Shown: positions 43,834-52,184 of the stretch, piece after piece | Position numbering within the stretch: position 1 is the stretch's first letter | Layout of the letters: each line of letters begins with the position of its first letter | From: Priestia taiwanensis | GTDB taxonomy: Bacteria > Bacillota > Bacilli > Bacillales > Bacillaceae_G | DNA length: 64,000 nucleotides | Direction: 5' to 3' | Assembly: GCF_014638355.1 (NCBI RefSeq) | Contig: NZ_BMFK01000001.1 | Span: 635,160-699,159, forward strand | Translations under genes and position numbers: made by a program | The notes under the pieces: generated by a model | Database searches by the model: none | Told to the model about the DNA's origin: nothing | What the model saw: the letters and a program-made list of their open reading frames with translations, nothing else

Positions 43834-44601
43834 ATGTACAAAATTAATGAAGTAGCAAAGTTAGCTAATGTTAGTGTACGTACCCTCCATCATTATGACA
43901 AAATTGGGTTATTAAAGCCGGCGAATGTTGGAGAAAATGGCTATCGATATTATAACGAAGAGGACTTTGCGACGTTACAGCAAATTCTTTTCTTCAAAGA
44001 ATTAGACTTTTCCTTACAAGACATTAAGAAAATTTTAGAGAATCCATTTTTTAATAGAAAAAAAGCACTTTCTACACATAAAGAGTTGTTAATTGAAAAG
44101 AAAGATCGCCTCGAAAAAATGATTGAATCAATTGATCGAACAATTAATGCAATAGAAGGAGGAACAAAAATGGCGAAAAAAGATATGTTTGGCGCATTTG
44201 ATATGAAGAAGATTGAAGAACATCAGAAGAAATATGAGCAAGAAGTGAAAGACAAGTATGGTGATACGTTAGCGTATAAGCAGTCACAAGAAAAGACAAA
44301 GTCGTATCAAGCAGAAGATTGGAAACGAATCCAAGAACGTATGGGAGAGTTGTATGGTAATATTGCTGAATTAATGGACAAAGGACCAGACGATGAAGAA
44401 GTACAAAGTCTTATAAGTGAGTATCGTCAATATATTACGGATAACTTTTACGACTGCACAGTCGAAATCTTCCGTGGACTAGGCGATTTGTATGTACATG
44501 ACCCTAGGTTTACGAAAAATATTGATAAAGTACAAACTGGTTTATCTGAGTTTTTACGTGAAGCAATGCATGTGTATTGTGATGCGGAAGAAGGGGAATA
44601 A
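43834..44601 (+). CDS. MerR family regulator with TipAS antibiotic-recognition domain
   Basis: A 255-aa regulator. The N-terminal winged helix reads YKINEVAKLANVSVRTLHHYDKIGLLKP, followed by a long dimerisation coiled coil (about 75-115) and a C-terminal TipAS domain: WKRIQERMGELYGNIAELMDKGP, then YRQYITDNFYDCTVEIFRGLGDLYVHDPRFTKNIDK. TipAS domains trap thiopeptides or other large antibiotics; B. subtilis Mta is of the same build and drives efflux genes. The ATG at 43834 follows GAGGTGATAATC. Its targets may include the operon before it, but a terminator lies between. Confidence 0.9.
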   Translation: MYKINEVAKLANVSVRTLHHYDKIGLLKPANVGENGYRYYNEEDFATLQQILFFKELDFSLQDIKKILENPFFNRKKALSTHKELLIEKKDRLEKMIESIDRTINAIEGGTKMAKKDMFGAFDMKKIEEHQKKYEQEVKDKYGDTLAYKQSQEKTKSYQAEDWKRIQERMGELYGNIAELMDKGPDDEEVQSLISEYRQYITDNFYDCTVEIFRGLGDLYVHDPRFTKNIDKVQTGLSEFLREAMHVYCDAEEGE

Positions 44602-44612
44602 AGGAGAATAAA

Positions 44613-44651
44613 GGAGAGGGGTTACGAATCTGTAACCCCCTCTTTAGTTTG
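44613..44651 (+). terminator. Terminator after the MerR gene
   Basis: GGGGTTAC pairs with GTAACCCC (extended past one mismatch), followed by CTCTTTAGTTT. A tandem AAGGAGA-type repeat lies before it. Confidence 0.65.
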
Positions 44652-44672
44652 ATTGAAAAATATATAAAGGCT

Positions 44673-45308
44673 TTATCGGTATTGTGGATAGTATGAATTT
44701 GAATAATGAGGAACATATTGTGTTTGTTGTTGGTATTGCTTATTTATATATTGATTAGGGGTATGTTTATTTCCTGTATTGCAGTTTTTATATGGGCCGA
44801 TATATGTGGTTGGATTAATTGGTGCAGTTGCTTGTTTCCATAGATTCTCATCTATGCAATAAGTATGTGACATGACATTTGCAGGAGTAAATTTTAAAAT
44901 ATCCGATCCTAAAATGACTTCTGGAGTTGGGGCATCAAAAATTGCTAAAAGATGTGTGTTATCAACGGAAGCTATTTCGTAATGCCACCATCCTTGTGGA
45001 ATATTTGCCACTTGCCCAGGAGTAATAGTGTAATGAAGGACTTCTTTTGTAAATGGATTCAGCATAGATACAGTGGCAGCACCGGAAATACAATAAACTA
45101 ATTCCGCTGCATTTTGATGATAGTGTGGTTCAATAACATTATTAGCACTTAAGAAAATATCTAGAAGGGATACATTCTCTAATGTGTTTAATTGTTTTAC
45201 ACCTAATACGTTAATGTAGTTGGCGTTATCTTTTATAAATAAGGGACTTTTATTGACATCGAACGTGTATTGAGTGGACGGAGATGTATAATCCATAGAG
45301 GAAGCCAT
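44673..45308 (-). CDS. Cupin-domain protein with Asn/Gln/Tyr-rich tail
   Basis: A 211-aa protein with one cupin (about residues 45-130): EPHYHQNAAELVYCISGAATVSM is motif 1 (H-x-H-x-E), and PGQVANIPQGWWHYEIA is motif 2. The C-terminal 45 residues are rich in Asn, Gln and Tyr (NQYINKQYQQQTQYVPHY), typical of proteins that are crosslinked into spore outer layers. A sigma-K-like -10 upstream supports late mother-cell expression. It resembles the oxalate-decarboxylase-like cupins of Bacillus spores, but an enzyme activity is not shown. The site AGAGGTGA sets the start. Confidence 0.75.
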   Translation of the reverse strand: MASSMDYTSPSTQYTFDVNKSPLFIKDNANYINVLGVKQLNTLENVSLLDIFLSANNVIEPHYHQNAAELVYCISGAATVSMLNPFTKEVLHYTITPGQVANIPQGWWHYEIASVDNTHLLAIFDAPTPEVILGSDILKFTPANVMSHTYCIDENLWKQATAPINPTTYIGPYKNCNTGNKHTPNQYINKQYQQQTQYVPHYSNSYYPQYR

Positions 45309-45354
45309 AAATTTTTCACCTCTTTCTATACAGTGTGAAGATAAAATCTACAGA

Positions 45355-45382
45355 TATGTTATGCATGGATAATTAGTCTCGT
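45355..45382 (-). promoter_or_regulatory. Possible sigma-K promoter of the cupin gene
   Basis: On the minus strand CATAACATA matches the sigma-K -10 (CATANNNTA) exactly. An AC lies 17 bases upstream of it, against the expected 16. It is about 47 bases before the start codon. Confidence 0.4.
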
Positions 45383-45517
45383 GTACTATATCCAGATTCT
45401 TGTGTAAGGGTAAGTTCTGTTTGAAGGAAGGTTGTGTATTTACGTCGAAAGTAAACATACAGGTTAGTTTTAGAGTGAAAATAAATGAATGATAGAAAGT
45501 TTCATTAAGGAGGAATA

Positions 45518-45952
45518 ATGAGAAAAATAGTAATTGCGATAAGCTTACTAGCTGTTATATGTATTGGGGGATATGTGTTTTTAAATTCTGCACCTCCGTT
45601 ACCAACTGTATCGGTAGATGGGAATAGACTGGAAGTGAGGCAAGGGTCATACTGTTGGGATGGTCCAATTAATAGTAGGTGTGTCGATTCAATGGCACCA
45701 CCAGAACTTATGAAGCACTATGACATCCAACCTGTTATTGTTTCTCCGAAGTCGGAAGTAAATATAGCGTTTCATAGTGAACCTTATGAGTCGGGTGGAA
45801 GTGTGTGGTTTGCGAATGGTCAGACGGGAAATGCCACCATAAGAGACGGTGTGCTTGTATTACCAGAAGAAAAAGGCGTTTATGTATATAGTGTCCATGG
45901 GCAATGGCAAAAAGGTAGTGCAAGCTATGCCTTTGTCGTCGAGGTTCGGTAG
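45518..45952 (+). CDS. Membrane-anchored hypothetical protein
   Basis: A 144-aa protein with an N-terminal membrane helix (residues 4-22) and an outer beta-rich domain. The mark is RQGSYCWDGPINSRCVDSMAPPELM, with two Cys that could form a disulfide outside the cell, followed by VIVSPKSEVNIAF and a C-terminal GVYVYSVHGQWQKGSASYAFVVEV. I have seen this kind of small secreted Bacillus protein without a known role. AAGGAGG is 5-6 bases before ATG. Confidence 0.7.
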   Translation: MRKIVIAISLLAVICIGGYVFLNSAPPLPTVSVDGNRLEVRQGSYCWDGPINSRCVDSMAPPELMKHYDIQPVIVSPKSEVNIAFHSEPYESGGSVWFANGQTGNATIRDGVLVLPEEKGVYVYSVHGQWQKGSASYAFVVEVR

Positions 45953-46083
45953 ACAAACAGTACTGAGCATCAAGATAATGCCTTTGAAATAGTGATATGT
46001 GGAGCAGTAGGATTAAACTCCGCATTAGGTCCTATTGGGAGGGGAAGTAAATTTCGTCTTTCGTGTGAAAATATACTAAAAAG

Positions 46084-46118
46084 AAAACCCGCTTAGGGCG
46101 AACCTAAGCGGGTTTTGT
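46084..46118 (+). terminator. Strong terminator
   Basis: AAAACCCGCTTAGG pairs perfectly with CCTAAGCGGGTTTT around GCGAA. It lies 130 bases after the hypothetical protein. Confidence 0.85.
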
Positions 46119-46150
46119 ATTGAACGTAATAGACATTTATGGTAAGATAA

Positions 46151-46250
46151 AAAAACGACTAAAGACTCATTATTTGAATATGTACATTTATATCCAATTT
46201 AATTATATATTTATTATAACCAATTGTCAACTGCTTTAGTCAATTTTTTT
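46151..46250 (+). other. Inverted arms around the helD upstream region
   Basis: GACTAAAG (46157) and CTTTAGTC (46234) enclose 69 AT-rich bases, and outer A and T runs extend the pairing past a 2-base mismatch. The rest of the 326-bp gap before helD holds only the terminator at 46084. It may flank the promoter or form a leader structure. Confidence 0.3.
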
Positions 46251-46278
46251 CGTAAATGTAACAAGGGAGTGTGTTGGA

Positions 46279-48528
46279 ATGGATGAACTAAAAATCGAAC
46301 AAGAACGTGTGTATGATGTGATTGAGAAAATCGAGCGTACTAGTAATGATTTACGAGACAAAATGCAAAATGTTGCATCAGATATTATTCATATCCGCAA
46401 GAATTTTTGGGAAGATGTGAGAGTGAATTTCGATAATGCAGATGATGCGTTAGAAACACATATGTCACTTCGACAACAGACGGAACTATTATCAGAGAGA
46501 GAGCGAAGTCATCAACATTCTAATTCAAGGTTACGTGTACTAGAAAAACTAACATATACGCCGTACTTTGGACGTATTGATTTCTTGGAGGAAGGGGAAA
46601 AAGACGTCGATTGCCTTTATATTGGTATTGGTTCTTTCCACGATGAAGAAACGGATCAATTTCTTGTATATGATTGGCGAGCACCGATTTGTAGTTTGTA
46701 TTATGATTCTAGTTTAGGTCACGCGTCTTTCAAGGCACCAAATGGTACGATTGAAGGAGATATTCAGCTGAAAAGACAATATGTCATTCGTAATGGACAA
46801 ATACGTAGTATGTTTGATACAGGAGTAACAATTGGAGATGAAATACTACAAGAAGTACTCGGTAATAATAGCGATGCACATATGAAAAGCATTGTTGCGA
46901 CGATTCAGAAGGAACAAAATAAAATTATTCGCGATGAGAAACATCGTATTTTAATCGTACAGGGGGCAGCTGGTAGCGGGAAAACATCTGCGGCACTTCA
47001 ACGTGTTGCTTATTTATTGTATCGCTATCGTGATTCGTTACAAGCAGATCAAATTCTTATGTTTTCACCGAATCCATTGTTTGCTAGTTACGTTTCTACC
47101 GTGTTACCTGAGCTTGGTGAAGAAAATATGCAACAAGCGACGTTTCAGCAGTTTGTTGGAAAGAAAATAGAAAAGCACCTGCACGTCGAAGATCCATTTA
47201 GCCAAATGGAGGATATTCTTTCATCACCAAATAACGCAAAGGTGGAAGAAATGCAAGTGAAGGCGAGTATGGATTTTATGCATATGATTGATAAATATGT
47301 TACGCAGTTACAACATGACGGTATCGTCTTTAAAGATATAACATTCCGAGGTCGAACGCTTCTTTCTGCGGAGCAATTAACAACTGAATTTTACGCAATG
47401 GATCATTCGACTCGTATTCCAAATCGAATGAGATTGCTTGCGGAATGGGTAATGAAAGAGTTGAGGATGCAAGAACGAAAAGAGCGACAAGAAGCATGGG
47501 TAGAAGAGGAAATGCAGTTGCTTAATAAAGAAGATTATATGGATGCATATCATAAAACACAAGAGAGTGATAACGAGTTTACAGGATATGAGCAGGAACA
47601 GAACTTACTTGCAGCCCAAGTTGTTGCTGACCACTTTAAATCATTATATAAACGTGTTAAACGTTTGAGGTTTGTAGACTCGTTTGAGACGTATAAACAA
47701 TTATTTACTCGTTCAACAGAGCTTCCGAAAGAAATGTGTGATAGGAGTTTAGGACGATTAAATGAAAATAAACTAAGCTACGAAGATGCAACGGCCTATT
47801 TGTATGTGAAAGAGGTAATAGAAGGACTTGGACGAAATGCATCTGTTCGTCATTTATTCATTGATGAAGCTCAAGATTATTCTCCTTTCCAGTTAGCATA
47901 TTTGAAGAAGTTATTCCCGCATTGCAAGATGACCCTTCTTGGCGACTTGCATCAAACTATTCATATTCAAGCGATGCAGACGAACTTTTTAACAGGAAAT
48001 GCCCTGTTCGATCCAAGTAAGACAGAAACAATTATATTGAAGCGAAGCTATCGTTCAACTGAGCAAATCATTGATTTCACTCGTTCTCTTATTCCTGGTG
48101 GTCATGAAATTGAGCCGTTCAATCGAAAAGGAAGTAAACCACTTGTCGTGAATACAACAAATATTCAACAACAAGTAGAGAACTTGAAGAAACACGGACA
48201 TGGGACAATCGCTATTATATGCAAAACGGAGAAAGAAACGAAGGAAGTGTATGAAGAGTTTGGTAAGAGTATGTCATTATCCATGATTGAAAAGGAGACA
48301 ACATCACTCCAGCAAGGTGTACTCGTTATGCCTTCTTACTTAGCGAAAGGAATGGAATTCGATGCAGTTATTGTATACGATGCATCGAACTATGTGGGCG
48401 AGAACGAACGGAATTTATTCTATACTGTATGTACACGTGCGATGCATGAGCTCGTTATTTGTTATACAGGTGGGATGAGTGATTTCTTGAAGGAAGTACC
48501 TGCTTCGTTATACGAGCATGGTAGATAA
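46279..48528 (+). CDS. helD: HelD-type RNA polymerase recycling helicase
   Basis: A 749-aa UvrD/Rep-like ATPase that clears stalled RNA polymerase. A long N-terminal coiled coil (about 1-100, the arm that enters the polymerase secondary channel) precedes FLVYDWRAPICSLYYD. Walker A is IVQGAAGSGKTSAALQR (about 228), Walker B is LFIDEAQDYSPFQL, and the C-terminal helicase motifs include LKRSYRSTEQI and FYTVCTRAMHELVI. Size and order match B. subtilis HelD. Start at ATG after AAGGGAG. A decayed partial copy lies immediately downstream. Confidence 0.92.
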   Translation: MDELKIEQERVYDVIEKIERTSNDLRDKMQNVASDIIHIRKNFWEDVRVNFDNADDALETHMSLRQQTELLSERERSHQHSNSRLRVLEKLTYTPYFGRIDFLEEGEKDVDCLYIGIGSFHDEETDQFLVYDWRAPICSLYYDSSLGHASFKAPNGTIEGDIQLKRQYVIRNGQIRSMFDTGVTIGDEILQEVLGNNSDAHMKSIVATIQKEQNKIIRDEKHRILIVQGAAGSGKTSAALQRVAYLLYRYRDSLQADQILMFSPNPLFASYVSTVLPELGEENMQQATFQQFVGKKIEKHLHVEDPFSQMEDILSSPNNAKVEEMQVKASMDFMHMIDKYVTQLQHDGIVFKDITFRGRTLLSAEQLTTEFYAMDHSTRIPNRMRLLAEWVMKELRMQERKERQEAWVEEEMQLLNKEDYMDAYHKTQESDNEFTGYEQEQNLLAAQVVADHFKSLYKRVKRLRFVDSFETYKQLFTRSTELPKEMCDRSLGRLNENKLSYEDATAYLYVKEVIEGLGRNASVRHLFIDEAQDYSPFQLAYLKKLFPHCKMTLLGDLHQTIHIQAMQTNFLTGNALFDPSKTETIILKRSYRSTEQIIDFTRSLIPGGHEIEPFNRKGSKPLVVNTTNIQQQVENLKKHGHGTIAIICKTEKETKEVYEEFGKSMSLSMIEKETTSLQQGVLVMPSYLAKGMEFDAVIVYDASNYVGENERNLFYTVCTRAMHELVICYTGGMSDFLKEVPASLYEHGR

Positions 48529-48591
48529 GTTATACCTAATGGTCACGATTTTGGTCACATACTATAAATATGCCATCCGATTTCTATATCA

Positions 48592-48738
48592 ATGAATGTT
48601 GATACGCTAGCAAAGTCTTTAACGATTAGTGCACACGTAATGCATGAGCTAGTTGTTTGTTATATAGGGGAAATGAGTGGTTTTTTGAAGGGAGTACCTG
48701 TTTCATTATACAAATGTAACAAGAAAGAAACAAAATAG
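48592..48738 (+). pseudogene. Decayed 3' fragment of a second helD copy
   Basis: The 48-codon frame ends in VMHELVVCYIGEMSGFLKGVPVSLYKCN, which aligns with the last 28 residues of the intact HelD (AMHELVICYTGGMSDFLKEVPASLYEHG). Upstream, DTLAKS corresponds to HelD YLAKG, so about 35 codons in between are deleted. It is a relic of a tandem duplication in which nearly the whole second copy was lost. The rest of the 310-bp gap holds only the terminator that follows. Confidence 0.75.
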
Positions 48739-48743
48739 CACAA

Positions 48744-48802
48744 GGGAAAAGCACCTTGAATGTCGTATATAGGTATAAACGACATGCGAGGTGCTTTTCT
48801 CA
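48744..48802 (+). terminator. Strong terminator of the helD region
   Basis: GAAAAGCACCT pairs with AGGTGCTTTTC, with an inner ATGTCGT/ACGACAT stem, followed by TTTTCTC. It ends helD and its relic. Confidence 0.8.
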
Positions 48803-48838
48803 TGTCGAAACATCTTAGTGGTGAAGGAGGTGGTTCAT

Positions 48839-49351
48839 GTGGGAGAAGCAGTACAGTCTGCCTACATGTATCGAACGATGTTTCGTTTTTCTCGCCGCTT
48901 TATTCGTAGTATGAATGGTAGCCTATTATTAACAGTGAAAATTAAAGAAGCGTGGAAGCCGAGATATTATTTTCATGAAGGAGACCACTTATTCTGTTAC
49001 GGAGTGTTAACAGTATCCAAAGGTATGTTGCTTAAAAAGTTCGACGTGTATAAGGGTGTCCACGAACACATGGCGACAGTGATGGAGAAATCTAGCCTTC
49101 AGAAGCGTCACGTGTTCAAAGAATATACAATCCTCATTGGTACGAAGGAATATGCAGCAAAATATACGATTGCTGGTAGAAAGTTCATAGTGGAAGATAA
49201 AGAAGGGAATATATGTGTCGAAGGAGAAACGATTTCTTCTATTTGGGCAGCAATTATTAAATATAAGAAATACAAAGTAGATGTGTATGATAAGGAACAT
49301 GCTTCATGTTTGTGGTTGGGCCTTATAAAAGGGATGCAAGAATTAGAGTAA
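48839..49351 (+). CDS. Tubby-like/LURP-one-related domain protein
   Basis: A 170-aa soluble protein. A run of beta strands (YRTMFRFSRRFIRSMNG, YYFHEGDHLFCYGVLTVS, YTILIGTKEYAAKYTIAGRKFIVEDKEG) is followed by one hydrophobic helix at the C-terminus (ASCLWLGLIKGMQELE). This twelve-strand barrel plus central helix layout is that of the tubby C-terminal/LOR fold. It may bind phospholipids or act as a scaffold. The GTG start has an ideal AAGGAGGTGG. The fold call is by pattern only. Confidence 0.55.
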   Translation: MGEAVQSAYMYRTMFRFSRRFIRSMNGSLLLTVKIKEAWKPRYYFHEGDHLFCYGVLTVSKGMLLKKFDVYKGVHEHMATVMEKSSLQKRHVFKEYTILIGTKEYAAKYTIAGRKFIVEDKEGNICVEGETISSIWAAIIKYKKYKVDVYDKEHASCLWLGLIKGMQELE

Positions 49352-49364
49352 AGCAATCATAAAT

Positions 49365-49392
49365 ATGGCACTAGCTATTTAGCTAGTGCCAT
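49365..49392. terminator. Bidirectional terminator-like hairpin
   Basis: ATGGCACTAGCT and AGCTAGTGCCAT form a perfect 12-bp stem with an ATTT loop between convergent genes. T tracts on both sides are weak. Confidence 0.65.
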
Positions 49393-49407
49393 GACTATCA
49401 TTTATTA

Positions 49408-49881
49408 TTAAATGTTAAGTTTTGTCTGTATAGGTGCTATCCATTTCAAAATAGCTTCACCAAATTCATCGTATTCACCTGTTAATGCGAAGCCGAAGCT
49501 TTCGTATAGTTGTTGTGCTAAGTTATTAGCTGGGATAATACTTAAAAATATTGTATCTGTCACATATTCCTTTTGAATTGTTTCAAGTAGTAAAGGAATG
49601 AATCGTTTTGCGTAACCTTTTCGTTGGAAATTACGGTCGATCATAAAGCGATCCAACCACACTTCTATCTCGGGTCTCACATCAATGTTAATACCGTACA
49701 TTGCATATCCAACTAGTATATCGCCGTCATATAATCCAACTGACTTCCATTGTGTATCATACATTGCTTCTGCTAGGCAGAAAGCAGTGCTTTCAATATA
49801 CGATTGCTGTTCGTCTGCTACAGTCAAATTCGCAACAGCTCTCCAATTTGCTTTCGTCACTTCACGAATGTGAAGGCTCAT
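49408..49881 (-). CDS. GNAT family N-acetyltransferase (diamine acetyltransferase-like)
   Basis: A 157-aa acetyltransferase. It opens LHIREVTKANWRAVANLTVADEQQSYIES, has LYDGDILVGYAMYGIN, then WLDRFMIDRNFQRKGYAKRFI (acetyl-CoA loop R-x-x-G-[YF]-A) and the closing LAQQLYESFGFALTGEYDEFGEAI. The first and last blocks are like Bacillus BltD/PaiA spermine-spermidine acetyltransferases. The ATG has GAGATGG upstream. Convergent with the tubby-like gene. Confidence 0.85.
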   Translation of the reverse strand: MSLHIREVTKANWRAVANLTVADEQQSYIESTAFCLAEAMYDTQWKSVGLYDGDILVGYAMYGINIDVRPEIEVWLDRFMIDRNFQRKGYAKRFIPLLLETIQKEYVTDTIFLSIIPANNLAQQLYESFGFALTGEYDEFGEAILKWIAPIQTKLNI

Positions 49882-50058
49882 AATTCCATCTCGCTTTCTA
49901 AACCATGTTTTGTACCAAAGTATAGGCTAGTACCTATCCTTTTATGATAAGCGATATTTTTAATCTTGCAAGGTATAACGATTCTTTCTGAAAGTTCGTA
50001 CGAATATCGTTCTGTTTAGGACGGGCTTTCATATAGTAGAAATAAGGGGGAAGATGCG

Positions 50059-50331
50059 ATGGAAAATAATCAAGAACAATTAGAACGTATTTGTCAATTA
50101 GCGGATGAGATTGTGGCGACGCTTCTGCAAGAGCGAGCTTTTAATCATACGCCAACACTTCGTGACGCAGTCGAACATTTAGCTCGAACAACGAAAGCGT
50201 TAGCTGCGATTCAGCTTTCAAATGGAGAGCAAGCCGATGATGTGTTACGATATTCTGTTACAAAAATGAAAATCGCGTCGAATGCAGTGAAACAACAATT
50301 TCAAACAAAAGCATCGATAGCGGAGATGTAA
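50059..50331 (+). CDS. Small helical protein of unknown function
   Basis: A 90-aa acidic, all-helical protein (ERICQLADEIVATLLQERA, DAVEHLARTTKALAAIQLSN, LRYSVTKMKIASNAVKQQF). It has a clear GGGGGAAG site and its own terminator. No family is recognised. The amphipathic helices suggest a small dimer or adaptor. Confidence 0.7.
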   Translation: MENNQEQLERICQLADEIVATLLQERAFNHTPTLRDAVEHLARTTKALAAIQLSNGEQADDVLRYSVTKMKIASNAVKQQFQTKASIAEM

Positions 50332-50358
50332 ACCTTGCGACAAGTATGCAAGGTTTTT
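50330..50358 (+). terminator. Terminator overlapping the stop of the 90-aa gene
   Basis: AAACCTTGC pairs with GCAAGGTTT around an 8-9 base loop, then TTTAATTTT. Confidence 0.75.
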
Positions 50359-50516
50359 AATTTTAGGAAAAGTGGTGCGCAATTTTGGGGATTAATATAT
50401 CTTTGTAGCGATAAGGATAGTTAAGGTGTGTCTATCTTGTGAAGGTTTTGGGAAATGCTGGCGTGATATTACTAAGAATGATAGTGTGTATGGTGTATAG
50501 AAATCGAGGTGAGCAT

Positions 50517-51011
50517 ATGGAGTGTGTACACTTTTTAGAACAAACCGAAATTAAAGAAAGTATACATAGTGAATTTTCCCGTCATAAATTAATGATTATG
50601 AATGTACTTCCACATGCAGACATACAACACGTTGGAAGCACTGCTATTCCTTACTCCATCACAAAAGGAGATTTGGATATTCAAGTTCGTGTTTGGAAAA
50701 AGGACTTTGAGAAGGCTGTTGAAATGCTCTCTACGTTATATGATGTGAATGAAGGGAGTACTGAAACATCTTTCTTCAAGGCATTTCAAGATGACACGTT
50801 AGTTATACCAGTGGGGGTACAGCTAACAGTCATTGATTCTGAATTAGATATTTTTTGGAAAATACGTGATACTTTATTAACAAATGATGAACTTCGTGTA
50901 GAATATGATAATTTAAAAAGAACATTCGAAGGGAAATCGATGGAAGCGTATCGAGAGGCGAAAGATGAGTTTTTGGAACGAGTATTAGCTGCGTTTAAAT
51001 GGAATATATAA
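50517..51011 (+). CDS. GrpB family protein, second copy
   Basis: A 164-aa GrpB/UPF0157 protein. ADIQHVGSTAIPYSITKGDLDIQVRV is the family motif (H-x-G-S-T-A...K-x-D-x-D), and the C-terminal REAKDEFLERVLAAFKW is usual. It is only distantly like the copy at 997. The ATG at 50517 is set by GAGGTGAGC; the frame is open for another 78 bases upstream. Single gene. Confidence 0.85.
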   Translation: MECVHFLEQTEIKESIHSEFSRHKLMIMNVLPHADIQHVGSTAIPYSITKGDLDIQVRVWKKDFEKAVEMLSTLYDVNEGSTETSFFKAFQDDTLVIPVGVQLTVIDSELDIFWKIRDTLLTNDELRVEYDNLKRTFEGKSMEAYREAKDEFLERVLAAFKWNI

Positions 51012-51116
51012 TGTGAAAGATTGTCAAATTAATCATATCTATTATTCTTTTCGATAAATATGTGTTCTAGAGAATATGTTAGAAGTAGTTTAGATGTTAC
51101 ATAATGAATAAGTAGA

Positions 51117-51163
51117 AAATAGTCGCAATGGTTTCTTTAATGAAAACGTTGCGGCTATTTTTT
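51117..51163 (+). terminator. Terminator after the second GrpB gene
   Basis: AAATAGTCGCAATGGTTTC pairs with GAAAACGTTGCGGCTATTT (several G-U) around TTTAAT, then T. In the rest of the 467-bp gap (51012-51478) I see a possible promoter at 51283 and an open frame without a ribosome binding site. Confidence 0.8.
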
Positions 51164-51282
51164 ATTTATAGAGAATGAGTACATGATCTAAGAAAGAGGA
51201 TGTAGTCTACTTGACCCTTAATCTCCCCATCTCATAGAGTGAAGTCTACTCCTATTTACCTATAACAAGTATTAGGAATTCA

Positions 51283-51291
51283 TGGTATAAT
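51283..51291 (+). promoter_or_regulatory. Extended -10 promoter of the second type VII module
   Basis: TGGTATAAT is an extended -10 (TGnTATAAT). No good -35 is seen. It lies about 190 bases before the first gene of the module. Confidence 0.4.
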
Positions 51292-51478
51292 TTGTATGTT
51301 TATTATAGTGAAAATTCATAAAAAGCAAATAAATCAGCTTAAGAGGCTGGACTATTGGTGGAAAGATTACGGAGTTTTAAAGAGAAAATATTATGTAAAA
51401 GATATAGGACAGCACATCAGAGAATATTTTCATAGGATACTTAAAGTTTTGAAAGAAAAAGATAGGAGGATGCAATCG

Positions 51479-51739
51479 ATGGTGCAAATTCAAAGTAATT
51501 CGCAAAAAGCGAAGCAACTAGCAGGGAAAATGGGACTGGCCTCAGATGTGATTCAACATGCGATAAATAGGTCGATTACTCAATCGAATCGGACGACATT
51601 GACAATTAATTCTCGTGCTCAAGAATCCAATCAACAAGCTATGCAGTTAACAAGACAATTCCATACGGCCTTTCAACAAGTGATTAATAATATTCATTCT
51701 GTTAACAACGAATTTGAGCGAATGGACAATGAACTTTAA
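51479..51739 (+). CDS. Type VII secretion partner protein (TIGR04197/Lap-like)
   Basis: An 86-aa helical protein that begins VQIQSNSQKAKQLAGKMGLASDVIQ and ends INNIHSVNNEFERMD. The I-x-x-N-x-x-x-A-x-x-x-A pattern and the terminal F-x-x-x-D match the small family (TIGR04197, SACOL2603/YwqI type) whose members bind the LXG domain and target the toxin to the secretion channel. The frame runs 183 bases further up, but AGGAGG lies 9 bases before the ATG at 51479. First gene of the module. Confidence 0.75.
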   Translation: MVQIQSNSQKAKQLAGKMGLASDVIQHAINRSITQSNRTTLTINSRAQESNQQAMQLTRQFHTAFQQVINNIHSVNNEFERMDNEL

Positions 51740-51821
51740 AAAAGCTTTAACCATTCTTCTTTAGTGGAGAATTATCCACCATTTCGTTAGCTTTTGCAAA
51801 TGGGAAATGTAGGAGGGGAAA

Positions 51822-52184
51822 ATGAATCTAACCATTGAGCAAAAAATAAATAAATTAGATTATCAATTAAGAGATATATCCGACGAACAATATAGAAATC
51901 AATTAGCTATTCAAAAACAAAAACAAACTGAGAAAGAATTTGATTGGATAAAAATGCAAAAGAATCGTTTGTTTGAATACATTTTAGGAACATGGCAACA
52001 TGATCGAGAACTAGGTTCACGTTTAATTGATATGCAAGAAAACACAAAACAGCTAGAGCGAAAACTTACATATGAATTAGAAGAACAATGTAATATGTTG
52101 CAAAAGGAAAAACAAAGCTTAATTGATCAAGAAAATGATATTTATAATAAGCGGTATACATTGTTGAAGGAGGTGGAGTCGTGA
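51822..52184 (+). CDS. Coiled-coil partner protein of LXG toxin (Lap2/DUF3958-like)
   Basis: A 120-aa protein that is nearly one long coiled coil, rich in Gln, Glu and Lys (LDYQLRDISDEQYRNQLAIQKQKQTEKEF; LERKLTYELEEQCNMLQKEKQSL). From memory it matches the second targeting partner found before LXG genes. The site TAGGAGGGG is ideal. It overlaps the LXG gene by four bases, which points to co-translation and complex formation. Confidence 0.65.
   Translation: MNLTIEQKINKLDYQLRDISDEQYRNQLAIQKQKQTEKEFDWIKMQKNRLFEYILGTWQHDRELGSRLIDMQENTKQLERKLTYELEEQCNMLQKEKQSLIDQENDIYNKRYTLLKEVES

Noticed and set aside
51296..51478. N-terminal extension of the first partner protein of the second type VII module
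   Set aside because: It begins right at the promoter -10 region, has no ribosome binding site, and the rest of the family starts at the later ATG.
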